Below, one piece after another: positions 1 through 7,947 of a stretch of 64,000 nt of DNA. The number at the start of each line of letters is the position of its first letter. The stretch's first letter is position 1. Origin of the DNA: an uncultured Clostridia bacterium (lineage in GTDB: Bacteria; Bacillota; Clostridia; TANB77; CAG-508); the NCBI GenBank assembly GCA_948530865.1, contig CAOTKV010000002.1:118199-182198 (forward strand), in the 5' to 3' direction. The notes beneath the pieces are model-generated. The model worked only from the letters and a program-made list of their open reading frames with translations. It did no database searches and was not told the origin of the DNA. A program made the translations under genes and the position numbers.

Positions 1-1144
1 ATCTATTTGAAAGCTCAACTGATGCTATTATTGCACTATCAGTTATTTTTACTTGATGATGTTCTTCATATTTGTTCTTAATTCCATTTAAAATTTTTAT
101 TGAATTTTCTAAACTTGGTTCTTCTATATAAATTGGTTGAAATCTTCTTTCTAAAGCTTGATCTTTTTCAATATATTTTCTATATTCCTTTAACGTTGTA
201 GCCCCAATAAGTTGTATTTCTCCTCTAGCAAGCATTGGTTTTAAAATATTTGCAGCATCAATTGCACCTTCAGCAGCCCCAGCTCCCACTATTGTATGAA
301 TTTCATCTATAAATAAAATTATATCTTTCATCTTTTTTGCTTCTGCTAAACATTTTTTTACTCTTTCTTCAAAATCACCTCTATATTTTGCACCAGCAAC
401 TAATGATGGAATATCTAATGTTATAACTCTTTTATTCTTTAAATTTTCTGGAATACAATTATTTACTATTTTTTGTGCTAATCCTTCTATTACAGCTGTT
501 TTACCAACTCCAGGTTCTCCTATTAAACATGGATTATTTTTTGTTCTTCTTGATAAAACTTCAATAATTCTATCTGTTTCATCACTTCTTCCAATAACAG
601 GATCTAATTTTCCCTCTTTAGCCTGCTTTGTTAAATCACTTCCAAATTGATTTAAAAATTGTGTATTATTATGATTTTTTTCTTCTTTTGTTTTTTTAGT
701 ATCTGTATCATAATCATTCAAAATATTAGCAATATCTGTATATATTTTATCTACTTTAATATCTAATGCTTCTAAAATTCTTACAGCAATACATTCACTT
801 TCTTTCAAAAGACCTATTAACATATGTTCTGTTCCTATAAAATTAGTTCCAAGTCTTTTAGCTTCTAAATAAGCATTCTCTAATATTTTCTTAGTTCTAG
901 GTGTAAATCCCAAAACAGAAAAATCTTCTTTTATTTTTCCTCCAATTAAAGATTCAATCTCATCTAATATATCTTCTGGAGTTATATTTTGTTTTGCTAA
1001 TGCTTTTCCAGCTATTCCATTATTTTCACACACTAATCCATACAAAATATGTTCTGTTCCTATATAACTGTGTCCTAAATCTATTGCAAGCTCATTTGAT
1101 ATAGACAAAACTCTTTCTCCACATTTTGTAAATTTGTAAACCAT
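1..1144 (-). CDS. clpC: ClpC-type AAA+ unfoldase, N-terminal part (cut by window edge)
   Basis: Hsp100/Clp ATPase that unfolds proteins for the ClpP protease in the cytoplasm. About 381 residues are visible. The start MVYKFTKCGERVL leads into two Clp-N repeats (about residues 1-145), each with the GTEH[IM]L motif. A linker and the first AAA+ module follow, with Walker A GEPGVGKT, Walker B ILFIDEIHT and the IGATT sensor stretch. The ATG at 1144 follows AGGAGGTTGTTAT, a good ribosome site. In many Firmicutes clpC follows ctsR-mcsA-mcsB; here the upstream neighbour on the same strand is a sensor kinase, so that operon is absent at this end. ClpC rather than ClpB is favoured by the N-terminal repeats and their spacing. 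The rest of the gene lies outside the window. Confidence 0.93.
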   Translation of the reverse strand, partial: MVYKFTKCGERVLSISNELAIDLGHSYIGTEHILYGLVCENNGIAGKALAKQNITPEDILDEIESLIGGKIKEDFSVLGFTPRTKKILENAYLEAKRLGTNFIGTEHMLIGLLKESECIAVRILEALDIKVDKIYTDIANILNDYDTDTKKTKEEKNHNNTQFLNQFGSDLTKQAKEGKLDPVIGRSDETDRIIEVLSRRTKNNPCLIGEPGVGKTAVIEGLAQKIVNNCIPENLKNKRVITLDIPSLVAGAKYRGDFEERVKKCLAEAKKMKDIILFIDEIHTIVGAGAAEGAIDAANILKPMLARGEIQLIGATTLKEYRKYIEKDQALERRFQPIYIEEPSLENSIKILNGIKNKYEEHHQVKITDSAIIASVELSNR

Positions 1145-1209
1145 ATAACAACCTCCTGGTAAATCTTACTAATAATATACACATCTTATTTTACTTTTAA
1201 ACCAAAAAA

Positions 1210-1238
1210 TGAAATTTAGGGAGCGTCCCTAAATTTCA
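1210..1238. repeat. 29-bp palindromic element, copy 1 (perfect hairpin)
   Basis: Arms TGAAATTTAGGGA and its exact complement around a GCG loop, 13 bp each. Read on the minus strand it is followed by six T, so it works as an intrinsic terminator for the kinase gene, whose TGA stop is the first three bases of the element. The same 29-bp unit recurs at 53842, 57259, 61794 and 61837. Confidence 0.9.
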
Positions 1239-2567
1239 TCTTGGTAATTTTATAGTAAAGATTGTTCCTTTTGGATTGTTATGAGATGCTTTTATTGTTC
1301 CATTATGAGCAGATACAATAAAACTTGCTATTGATAAACCTAGTCCACTTCCTCCAGTTTCTCTATTTCTATCTTTATCTTCTCTGTAAAATCTTTCAAA
1401 AATTCTTTTTAAACCTTCATCACTAACACCAATTCCAGTATCAGCAACTTCTATAATACATTTATTATCTTTTAATTCTGTTCTTATCTCAATTGTATCC
1501 CCTTGCAAAGTATATTTAATTGCATTATCTAATAATATAATAATCAATTGATATATTTTGCTGGTATCCAACTCGATATCCATATTATAATTCAAATTTA
1601 ATATTATCTTCTTTTGTTCAAATTCAGCAATTTCTGAATATGGCAAAACAAGATTTTTAATAAATTCATCTATATTTACACTTTCTTTTTGCAATGATAT
1701 TTTATTTGAATCAGCTCTTGAAAGTAACATCAAATCTTTTATTAATTTACTTAATCTTTTAGTTTCATTTAATGTAAGCATTATATCTTCAGATTTATCT
1801 ATAATCTTTTTATTAGGTTCTTGTAATAATAATTCTTGTTTTGCTTGTATTATTGTAAGTGGAGTTCTTAGTTCATGAGAAACATTTTGTACAAACTCCA
1901 TTTGCCTAATCATATTATCTTTAAGTGGTTTTAATGTTTTTTGTGATAATATATAACTTGCAACAATTGAAAGAATTATTCCTAAAGCCACAGATACACT
2001 AATTATTGAAAAATAATTAGATACTAAATTTTTTTCACTGTCTACATTTATTAAAAGTTGAATATATCTATCTTCTTGATCATTTTCTTTATCATAAAAA
2101 ACATTTAAAGCCTTATATGAATATTTTTCATTTAATGTTACATCATAAATTTTATCTAAGTGTTTTTGAGAAAATGGAATTTCATCTATATAATTAGATA
2201 ATTTACCTAAATCTTCACTATTTAAAACTTCATTTTTTCTATCTCTAATTATTACTATAATATTAGGATTTACTACTTTTTTTACTAAAACTTCTTCTTT
2301 ATATTGATCAATTTTATTTTGAATCCAATCTTCTCTTACATAACTATTAAAAAATGATGGACTTAATATTAAATTAATTTTCTCCTCATTAAGCTGTAAA
2401 ATTTGGTTCTTACTCTCAATTAATGCTAAATTAGCATTTTTATAAGTGGTCATTTTGACCATTAAAAAAATGAATATTCCAAATATCACAAAAATAATTG
2501 TAAATCCTATTATATTATAAATAACATGTTTTACTAACTTATTTTTTAATTCACTTTGTTCTTCCAT
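1236..2567 (-). CDS. Sensor histidine kinase
   Basis: Membrane-bound histidine kinase, 443 residues. Two membrane segments (about 15-38 and 185-208) flank an extracellular sensing region of about 145 residues with no recognised fold. The HisKA box is FVQNVSHELRTPLTI with phospho-acceptor His231. The HATPase domain shows the N box LLDNAIKYT (about 345), G1 DTGIGVSDEG and G2 GGSGLGLSIAS. It is transcribed just after the response regulator, with three bases between stop and start, so the two form a cognate pair. The stop TGA is the first triplet of a 29-bp palindromic repeat that also looks like the transcript terminator. The signal sensed cannot be read from the sequence. Confidence 0.93.
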   Translation of the reverse strand: MEEQSELKNKLVKHVIYNIIGFTIIFVIFGIFIFLMVKMTTYKNANLALIESKNQILQLNEEKINLILSPSFFNSYVREDWIQNKIDQYKEEVLVKKVVNPNIIVIIRDRKNEVLNSEDLGKLSNYIDEIPFSQKHLDKIYDVTLNEKYSYKALNVFYDKENDQEDRYIQLLINVDSEKNLVSNYFSIISVSVALGIILSIVASYILSQKTLKPLKDNMIRQMEFVQNVSHELRTPLTIIQAKQELLLQEPNKKIIDKSEDIMLTLNETKRLSKLIKDLMLLSRADSNKISLQKESVNIDEFIKNLVLPYSEIAEFEQKKIILNLNYNMDIELDTSKIYQLIIILLDNAIKYTLQGDTIEIRTELKDNKCIIEVADTGIGVSDEGLKRIFERFYREDKDRNRETGGSGLGLSIASFIVSAHNGTIKASHNNPKGTIFTIKLPR

Positions 2568-2570
2568 ATT

Positions 2571-3239
2571 TTACTCTGACCAGATATAACCCACTCCACG
2601 AATAGTTTTAAAGTATTTGTCATATCCAATTTTTTTTAATTCCTTTCTCAAACCACTTGCATATACTTCAATAACATTTGTTGTAGTTTCGCTATTAAAT
2701 CCCCAAATCTTGTCAAAAATTTGGTCTTTTGTAATTATAGTATTTTTTGAATTTATTAAATATTCTAAAACATCAAATTGCTTACCTTGTAGTATTATTT
2801 CTTTTCCATCTGCTTCTACTTTTCTACTATTTAAATCTAATTTTAATGTTTTAAATTCAATAACATTTTCTTGATAATTTCCTGTTGCTCTTCTAATTAG
2901 TGCTTCCACTCTTGCAACCAATTCTTCTCTATTAAATGGTTTTACCATATAATCATCTGCACCATATCTAAAGCCTTTTACTTTGTCTCCTATCTCATCT
3001 TTGGCTGTTAATATTAGTACTGGTGTATATATTTTTTCGCTACGTAACCTATTTAAAACATCATATCCATTTAAAATTGGCATCATCAAATCTAGTATTA
3101 TAGCATCATATATTTCTTGTCTTGCATATAAAATTCCTTCTTCGCCATCATATGCATGGTCTATTTCATATTTTTCTCCCAAGCATTGTTCTATTGTTTT
3201 AGCAAGAATTTTATCATCTTCAACTATAAGAATTCTCAT
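2571..3239 (-). CDS. OmpR/PhoB-family response regulator
   Basis: Two-component DNA-binding regulator of 222 residues. The receiver domain (1-118) has the acidic pair EDD (7-9), phospho-acceptor Asp50 in AIILDLMMP, Thr78 and Lys100 in YMVKPF. The C-terminal winged helix (about 125-222) ends in FKTIRGVGYIW, typical of the OmpR family. It is the first gene of the pair with the kinase. The two mgtE genes lie 55 bp upstream on the same strand; whether they share a transcript with it is unclear. Target genes are unknown. Confidence 0.93.
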   Translation of the reverse strand: MRILIVEDDKILAKTIEQCLGEKYEIDHAYDGEEGILYARQEIYDAIILDLMMPILNGYDVLNRLRSEKIYTPVLILTAKDEIGDKVKGFRYGADDYMVKPFNREELVARVEALIRRATGNYQENVIEFKTLKLDLNSRKVEADGKEIILQGKQFDVLEYLINSKNTIITKDQIFDKIWGFNSETTTNVIEVYASGLRKELKKIGYDKYFKTIRGVGYIWSE

Positions 3240-3294
3240 CTATTATCACATCCTATTTTTTACATATTATTATCATATAAAACTTAAAATAATA

Positions 3295-4644
3295 TTAAAT
3301 TTGAAATGCTGATGATACAATTGAAAAGAATATTAATACAGTAGTTGCATCCACTACTGTTGTAAGTAAAGGTGCTGCCATAATTGCTGGATCCATTTTT
3401 AACTTTTTAGCGGCAATCGGTAAAAGACATCCTAATATTTTTGAAACAATAATTGTACATATCATTGTTGCAGAAACAACTAATGCAATTTTTAATTCTC
3501 CATATTGAAGTGTAATTCTTAAAGTATTTACTATCGCAAGAACAATACCAACTAAAAGTGCAACTCTTAATTCCTTCCAAACAGCCTTAAACCAATCTTT
3601 TGTACTAATTTCATCTGTTGCTAAACCTCTTATTATAAGTGTTGAACTTTGAGCTCCACAATTTCCACCAGTTCCCATAAGCATAGGTATAAATGATACT
3701 AATATTGGAAGACTTGCTATTGAAGCTTCAAAATGTTCTATTATTGCTCCAGTTATCATTGCAGAAATCATTAATACAAGTAACCACACAATTCTGTTTT
3801 TAGCATGCGAAAATACACTTGTTTTAAAATAAGATTCTTCTGTTGGAGACATTGCAGCCATTAATTCAAAGTCTTCTGATGCTTCTTCTTGCATAACATC
3901 AATAGCATCATCTATTGTTATAATTCCCACTAATCTGTTTTCTTTATCAACAACTGGAACTGCAACAACATCATATTTATCAAATAATTTTACTACTTCT
4001 TCCTGATCATCTAAAGTTTGTGATTTTATTATATTTGTTTCCATTATATCTTTAACTTTTTCATCTCTATCTGCTACTAAAAGTGATTTAATATCAACAA
4101 CACCTAACAACTTTCTATCAACAGAAAGTACATAACATTTGTAAATAGTTTCTGATTTTAATCCCTTTTTCTTTATTCTTTGAAAAGCATCTTCTACTGT
4201 CATGTTTTCCTTAAAGTCCATAAATTCTGTTGTCATTATTGTTCCAGCAGTATCATCTGGATATTTTAAAAGTTCATTTATTATTTTTCTATCTTCAACT
4301 TTTGTATTAGCTAAAATACGTTTTACTACATTTGATGGCATTTCTTCTATTAAATCTGTTGCATCATCCATGTTTATTTCATTCATTACGTTTTTTATTT
4401 CTTTATCTGTTAAACAATTAATTAACTTTTCTTCATCATCTGAATCTAATTCTATAAATACTTTTGCTGCTTTTTCTTTTGGCAAAAGTCTGTAAACCAT
4501 TATTATTTTCTCTTCATCTAATTCTTTAAATATCATAGGAAAGTCGGCTTCATTTATAGCATCAAGAAATTCACGTAATTGCTTTATTTTTTTATACTCG
4601 ATTAAATCTATTACTTTTTCTATTATTTTTTCTTCATCTTCCAT
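3295..4644 (-). CDS. mgtE: MgtE magnesium transporter, copy 1
   Basis: Magnesium channel/transporter of 449 residues, the usual length. An N-terminal helical domain (1-130) ends with the family motif YPDDTAGTIMTTEF. A CBS pair follows (about 140-260, GIITIDDAIDVMQEE), the magnesium-sensing gate. Five membrane helices (about 285-449) contain LLTTVVDATT, whose Asp matches the conserved pore acid of MgtE. AGGAGG precedes the ATG. It lies 18 bp downstream of a second, closely related mgtE, so the two are a tandem duplication in one transcript. Confidence 0.95.
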   Translation of the reverse strand: MEDEEKIIEKVIDLIEYKKIKQLREFLDAINEADFPMIFKELDEEKIIMVYRLLPKEKAAKVFIELDSDDEEKLINCLTDKEIKNVMNEINMDDATDLIEEMPSNVVKRILANTKVEDRKIINELLKYPDDTAGTIMTTEFMDFKENMTVEDAFQRIKKKGLKSETIYKCYVLSVDRKLLGVVDIKSLLVADRDEKVKDIMETNIIKSQTLDDQEEVVKLFDKYDVVAVPVVDKENRLVGIITIDDAIDVMQEEASEDFELMAAMSPTEESYFKTSVFSHAKNRIVWLLVLMISAMITGAIIEHFEASIASLPILVSFIPMLMGTGGNCGAQSSTLIIRGLATDEISTKDWFKAVWKELRVALLVGIVLAIVNTLRITLQYGELKIALVVSATMICTIIVSKILGCLLPIAAKKLKMDPAIMAAPLLTTVVDATTVLIFFSIVSSAFQI

Positions 4645-4662
4645 AAAACTTTTCCTCCTATA

Positions 4663-6012
4663 CTATATTTTTAAAATTAGACTTGCAAGTGAAAAGAATA
4701 CTGTAACTGAAAAAATATCAACAATTGTTGTAATTATTGGTGATGCCATTAATGCAGGATCTAATTTTATTTTTTTTGCAACTATTGGCAAAATTCCTCC
4801 AATTAATTTTGCAGCAAGAACAATAAGTACTAGTGTAATTGCTACAACAACAGCTATTAAAATATTTTGATATTGCACAGCAACTCTTATTCCATTTACA
4901 ATTCCTAAAATAATACCAACTATTAATGCAACTCTCAATTCTTTCCAAATAACTTTTAATAAATCTTTGGAACTTATTTCATCAGTCGCCAAACCTCTTA
5001 TTATAAGAGTAGATGTTTGAGAACCACAATTTCCTCCTGTATCCATAAGCATTGGCATAAATGCAACTAATATTGGAAGACTTGCTATTGCCCCTTCGAA
5101 ATATGTAGTTATAGTTCCAGTTATTGTTGCAGAAAGCATTAAAAGTAATAACCATAATATTCTGGATTTAGCATGTGAAAATACGCTTGTTTTAAAATAT
5201 GAATCATCTGTTGTAGATGTAATACCTGCCATTAATTCAAAGTCTTCTGATGTTTCTTCTTGCATAACATCAATAGCATCATCTATTGTTATAATTCCTA
5301 CTAATCTATTTTCTTTATCAACTACTGGTATTGCAACTAAATCATATTTATCAAACATTTTTGAAACATCTTCTTGATCTTCAAGTGTTTGAACTTCAAT
5401 AACATTTGTATCCATTATTTCTTTTACTAATTGATTTGTTTCTGCTACCAAAAGATCTTTAATATCTAAAACTCCAAGCAATTTTCTATCTGTTGCTAAA
5501 ACATAACAATTATATACTGTTTCTTTTTGAAGTCCTTTTTGTTTTATTACTTCAAAAGCTTTTTCAACTGTCATATTTTCTTTTAAATCTATAAACTCTG
5601 TTGTCATAAGGCTTCCAGCAGTATCATCTGGATATTTTAAAAGTTCATTTATTATTTTTCTATCCTCTAGCTTTGTGTTAGCAAGTATTCTTTTTACAAC
5701 ATTTGATGGCATTTCTTCTATTAAATCAACCGCATCATCCATAAAAAGTTCATTCATTACATTTTTTATTTCTTTATCTGTTAAACAATTTATTAATCTT
5801 TCTTGGTCATCATGGTCTAATTCCACAAATACTTCTGCTGCTTTTTCCTTTGATAAAAGCCTATATACCATTATTATTTTTTCATCATCTATATTTTCTA
5901 AAATGCTCGGGAAATCAGCACTATTTATATTTTCTAAATATTTACATAAATCGCCTATTCTTTTGTTTTCAATAAAATTTGTTACTTCTTCTATTATTTT
6001 TTCTTCTTCCAT
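4663..6012 (-). CDS. mgtE: MgtE magnesium transporter, copy 2
   Basis: Tandem paralogue of the downstream mgtE with the same length (449 residues) and architecture: N-domain with YPDDTAGSLMTTEF, CBS pair with GIITIDDAIDVMQEE, and a C-terminal membrane domain with pore Asp in IITTIVDIFS. The N-terminal 30 residues and the last helices differ most. It is the first gene after the promoter at 6097-6124, with a leader of only about 78 nt. That is too short for an M-box riboswitch, so magnesium control through an RNA leader is not supported. Confidence 0.95.
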   Translation of the reverse strand: MEEEKIIEEVTNFIENKRIGDLCKYLENINSADFPSILENIDDEKIIMVYRLLSKEKAAEVFVELDHDDQERLINCLTDKEIKNVMNELFMDDAVDLIEEMPSNVVKRILANTKLEDRKIINELLKYPDDTAGSLMTTEFIDLKENMTVEKAFEVIKQKGLQKETVYNCYVLATDRKLLGVLDIKDLLVAETNQLVKEIMDTNVIEVQTLEDQEDVSKMFDKYDLVAIPVVDKENRLVGIITIDDAIDVMQEETSEDFELMAGITSTTDDSYFKTSVFSHAKSRILWLLLLMLSATITGTITTYFEGAIASLPILVAFMPMLMDTGGNCGSQTSTLIIRGLATDEISSKDLLKVIWKELRVALIVGIILGIVNGIRVAVQYQNILIAVVVAITLVLIVLAAKLIGGILPIVAKKIKLDPALMASPIITTIVDIFSVTVFFSLASLILKI

Positions 6013-6096
6013 GCAATTTCCCTCCTATTCTTTATTTTTATAGGTTATTATATAATATGTCTAAAAGTTAATTATGTAAATTTATCAAACATATTT

Positions 6097-6124
6097 ATTA
6101 TACCATATACACATTAAAAGTCAA
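6097..6124 (-). promoter_or_regulatory. Promoter of the mgtE pair
   Basis: TTGACT at 6124-6119 and TATAAT at 6102-6097 with a 16-bp spacer. The stretch 6125-6240 beyond it is T-rich on the plus strand and shows no gene or clear structure. Confidence 0.75.
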
Positions 6125-6261
6125 TATTAGTCTAAAAAAGTTCAAAAGAATTGTTTTCCTATTTCTTTTTATTCTTATTTCTTTATATCTTCTTTTTTCT
6201 CTCTTTTTCTTTGTTTTTTAGTTAATTAGTTTTTAACTTAATATTTTATATACAGGAAAAC

Positions 6262-6361
6262 TTGCCTTTTATGTTAACATGTGTTATAATATTTTAGATA
6301 CTTATATTTTTTTCAAAACCTGCAATTTAGGTTCTGAAATAACACATTTTAGGAGGGATTT
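6262..6361 (+). promoter_or_regulatory. Promoter and 5' leader, copy A
   Basis: TTGCCT-N17-TATAAT (6262-6290) with the palindrome ATGTTAACAT inside the spacer. The leader has a small hairpin (AACCT/AGGTT) and ends in AGGAGGG. About 100 bp match copy B at 7019-7120 almost base for base, so the whole unit was duplicated. Confidence 0.75.
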
Positions 6362-6483
6362 ATGGCAAAACATTATTAATCTTTGTTGCTTTTTATTGAT
6401 TGCTTTTTTACTTACTGGATAATATGATGACGGTTACAAGTATTAACTACAACCACAATCATTACGAATATTATAACTATTAA
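6362..6483 (+). pseudogene. Decayed copy of the Asp/Tyr lipoprotein gene
   Basis: The ATG follows the same promoter, leader and AGGAGGG as the intact gene at 7121, but the frame stops after five codons. Aligning to the intact gene recovers the remains of the signal peptide (ATCTTTGT, TGCTTTTT, CTTACTGGA at the lipobox). A tail in another frame reads NYNHNHYEYYNY before TAA. The coding part is much shorter and lacks the long Asp/Tyr tract. It could instead be a non-coding leader for the next gene. Confidence 0.6.
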
Positions 6484-6511
6484 TTAGCACCAATAAAAAG
6501 GAGAATACTCT

Positions 6512-6931
6512 ATGGATACTCAAAATAAACTTGAAATTTTTATGTATATAGCGTGTTGTTTACCGCTATGTTTCATATTAATGCTTGATGCAGTAATTGG
6601 AGAGCATGATAACTTAGAAAATCAAACTGTAATAGCAACTGTAATAGAAAAGGATTCTGAAAAAGCCCAGACTTGGCATGCTTTAGGGCATCAGTCGCTT
6701 GGATGGAAATCTTATCGTTTTCCAGCTACACATTATGTTGTAATAGAATATAAAGGAATCGTCTTAACTTATGATAACAAGTCATTATATAATAAATATG
6801 AAGTAGGCGATGAAATCAAACTATATGTTGATGCTAAGTTTGATTCCGCAGGGAATTTTATCCCATATAATCATTACGAAATCTACCTTTCTGAATATCC
6901 TGACATTGACTACATTCAAATCGATTATTAA
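6512..6931 (+). CDS. Small membrane-anchored protein, paralogue of the 7515 lipoprotein
   Basis: Unrecognised protein of 139 residues with one N-terminal membrane segment (about 9-30) and a soluble domain outside. The C-terminal half matches the lipoprotein at 7515: VVIEYKGIVLTYDNKSLY and YEVGDEIKLYV against VTIEYEGIVQTYNNQSLY and YEIGDEIEMEL. The pattern suggests a small beta-rich domain. Unlike its paralogue it lacks a lipobox cysteine. AAGGAG precedes the start. It sits behind the decayed lipoprotein copy and before a strong terminator, as the second gene of the first of two duplicated modules. Function unknown. Confidence 0.75.
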   Translation: MDTQNKLEIFMYIACCLPLCFILMLDAVIGEHDNLENQTVIATVIEKDSEKAQTWHALGHQSLGWKSYRFPATHYVVIEYKGIVLTYDNKSLYNKYEVGDEIKLYVDAKFDSAGNFIPYNHYEIYLSEYPDIDYIQIDY

Positions 6932-6942
6932 TGAAAATCCCA

Positions 6943-6982
6943 AAGAGCCCTAGCAACTACTGCTAGGGCTCTTGTTCTTTTA
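6943..6982 (+). terminator. Intrinsic terminator after 6512 gene
   Basis: Stem AGAGCCCTAGCA with its complement around a short loop, then TTGTTCTTTT. Nearly the same stem closes the second module at 7911. Confidence 0.85.
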
Positions 6983-7018
6983 CCTTTCCATTTTTATTTA
7001 ATATTCATATATAGAAAT

Positions 7019-7120
7019 TTGATTTTTATGTTAACATATGTTATAATATTTTAGACATTTATATTTTTTCAAAACCTGTAATTTAGGTTCTGAAATAACA
7101 CATTTTTAGGAGGGAATTTT
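7019..7120 (+). promoter_or_regulatory. Promoter and 5' leader, copy B
   Basis: TTGATT-N17-TATAAT (7019-7047), spacer palindrome ATGTTAACAT at 7028-7037, then a leader nearly identical to copy A, ending AGGAGGG before the ATG at 7121. Confidence 0.75.
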
Positions 7121-7486
7121 ATGACAAAAAAATTTTTGCGGAAGACTTTATCAATCTTTGTAGTTGTTATTATGTCCTGCTTTTTCCTTGCCGGATGTGA
7201 TGATGATCCTGGTGGTTATAAGCATAATCACAATTACGATCATAGTTATGACTATGATAATTATTATAATTATGACTACGATTATGATTATGATGATTAC
7301 TATGACAATTACTATGATTACAATTATGGTTATGACGATTATTATGACTATGATTACGGTTATGGTTACGATGATTACTATGACTATGATTACGATTATG
7401 GTTATGACGATTATTATGACTATGATTACGATTATGGTTATGATGATTATTATGACTATGATTACGATTATGATTATTACTATTAA
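7121..7486 (+). CDS. Asp/Tyr-repeat lipoprotein
   Basis: Predicted lipoprotein of 121 residues. The signal peptide (1-25) ends in the lipobox LAGC with Cys26 as lipidation site. The mature part is almost only Asp and Tyr with some Gly, Asn and His. From about residue 71 it is a 12-residue tandem repeat, DDYYDYDYDYGY, in about four copies encoded by 36-bp DNA repeats. An HNHNYDHSYDYD spacer follows the lipid anchor. The tract alternates acidic and aromatic side chains on the cell surface. Metal binding, wall binding or tyrosine cross-linking are possible but nothing shows which. The reading frame is supported by its leader, AGGAGGG site, lipobox and partner gene 28 bp downstream. Reading frames on the other strands here are low-complexity shadows. 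Confidence 0.8.
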   Translation: MTKKFLRKTLSIFVVVIMSCFFLAGCDDDPGGYKHNHNYDHSYDYDNYYNYDYDYDYDDYYDNYYDYNYGYDDYYDYDYGYGYDDYYDYDYDYGYDDYYDYDYDYGYDDYYDYDYDYDYYY

Positions 7487-7514
7487 CCACCACTAACAAA
7501 AAGGAGCGGACTAT

Positions 7515-7901
7515 ATGAAAAAAACAATTCGGAAAACTGCTTTAATTCTTGTAATTCTTTTACTTTCTTGCATGTTTCTTGCAGGATGCGAAAACGTACA
7601 GGCTGAAAAACAAATGGTCACAGCAGTTGTAACAGACAAAGAGTATGTAAAACCGTATTCCAAGTATGGCTATTATTTTGATGCTTGGAAAGGCAAACAC
7701 CGCTGGAAAAATAAACACTTTCCTGCTGAGTACAACGTTACAATTGAATATGAAGGAATTGTCCAAACTTACAATAATCAGTCACTCTATGATGCATATG
7801 AGATCGGCGATGAAATCGAAATGGAGCTTACAACTTACTATAATGAGGAAAATAAGCTTATCACAGACGGTTTCTACACTCCCAGCATCTCCCTTCCTTA
7901 A
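7515..7901 (+). CDS. Small lipoprotein, partner of the Asp/Tyr lipoprotein
   Basis: Predicted lipoprotein of 128 residues: positively charged start MKKTIRKT, hydrophobic stretch and lipobox LAGC with Cys25. The mature domain is the paralogue of the 6512 protein, sharing IEYEGIVQTYNNQSLYDAY and the YEIGDEIE segment. AAGGAG lies 8 bp before the ATG. It is cotranscribed with the Asp/Tyr lipoprotein and closed by a terminator, so the two proteins probably act together at the surface. No known family recognised. Confidence 0.8.
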   Translation: MKKTIRKTALILVILLLSCMFLAGCENVQAEKQMVTAVVTDKEYVKPYSKYGYYFDAWKGKHRWKNKHFPAEYNVTIEYEGIVQTYNNQSLYDAYEIGDEIEMELTTYYNEENKLITDGFYTPSISLP

Positions 7902-7910
7902 ATGAAAAAC

Positions 7911-7946
7911 AAAAGAGCCCTAGCTACTTGCTAGGGCTCTAGCTAT
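7911..7946. terminator. Terminator between convergent genes
   Basis: Stem AGAGCCCTAGC with its complement, lying between the plus-strand lipoprotein gene and the minus-strand gene ending at 7948; probably serves both. Confidence 0.8.
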
Positions 7947-7947
7947 T

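Noticed and set aside
6013..6096. M-box magnesium riboswitch before mgtE
   Set aside because: The leader after the promoter is too short and shows no conserved M-box segments.
7164..7499. Open frames on both strands across the Asp/Tyr repeat
   Set aside because: They are low-complexity readings (Ile/Met/Thr or His/Asn runs) of the same 36-bp repeats, without ribosome sites.
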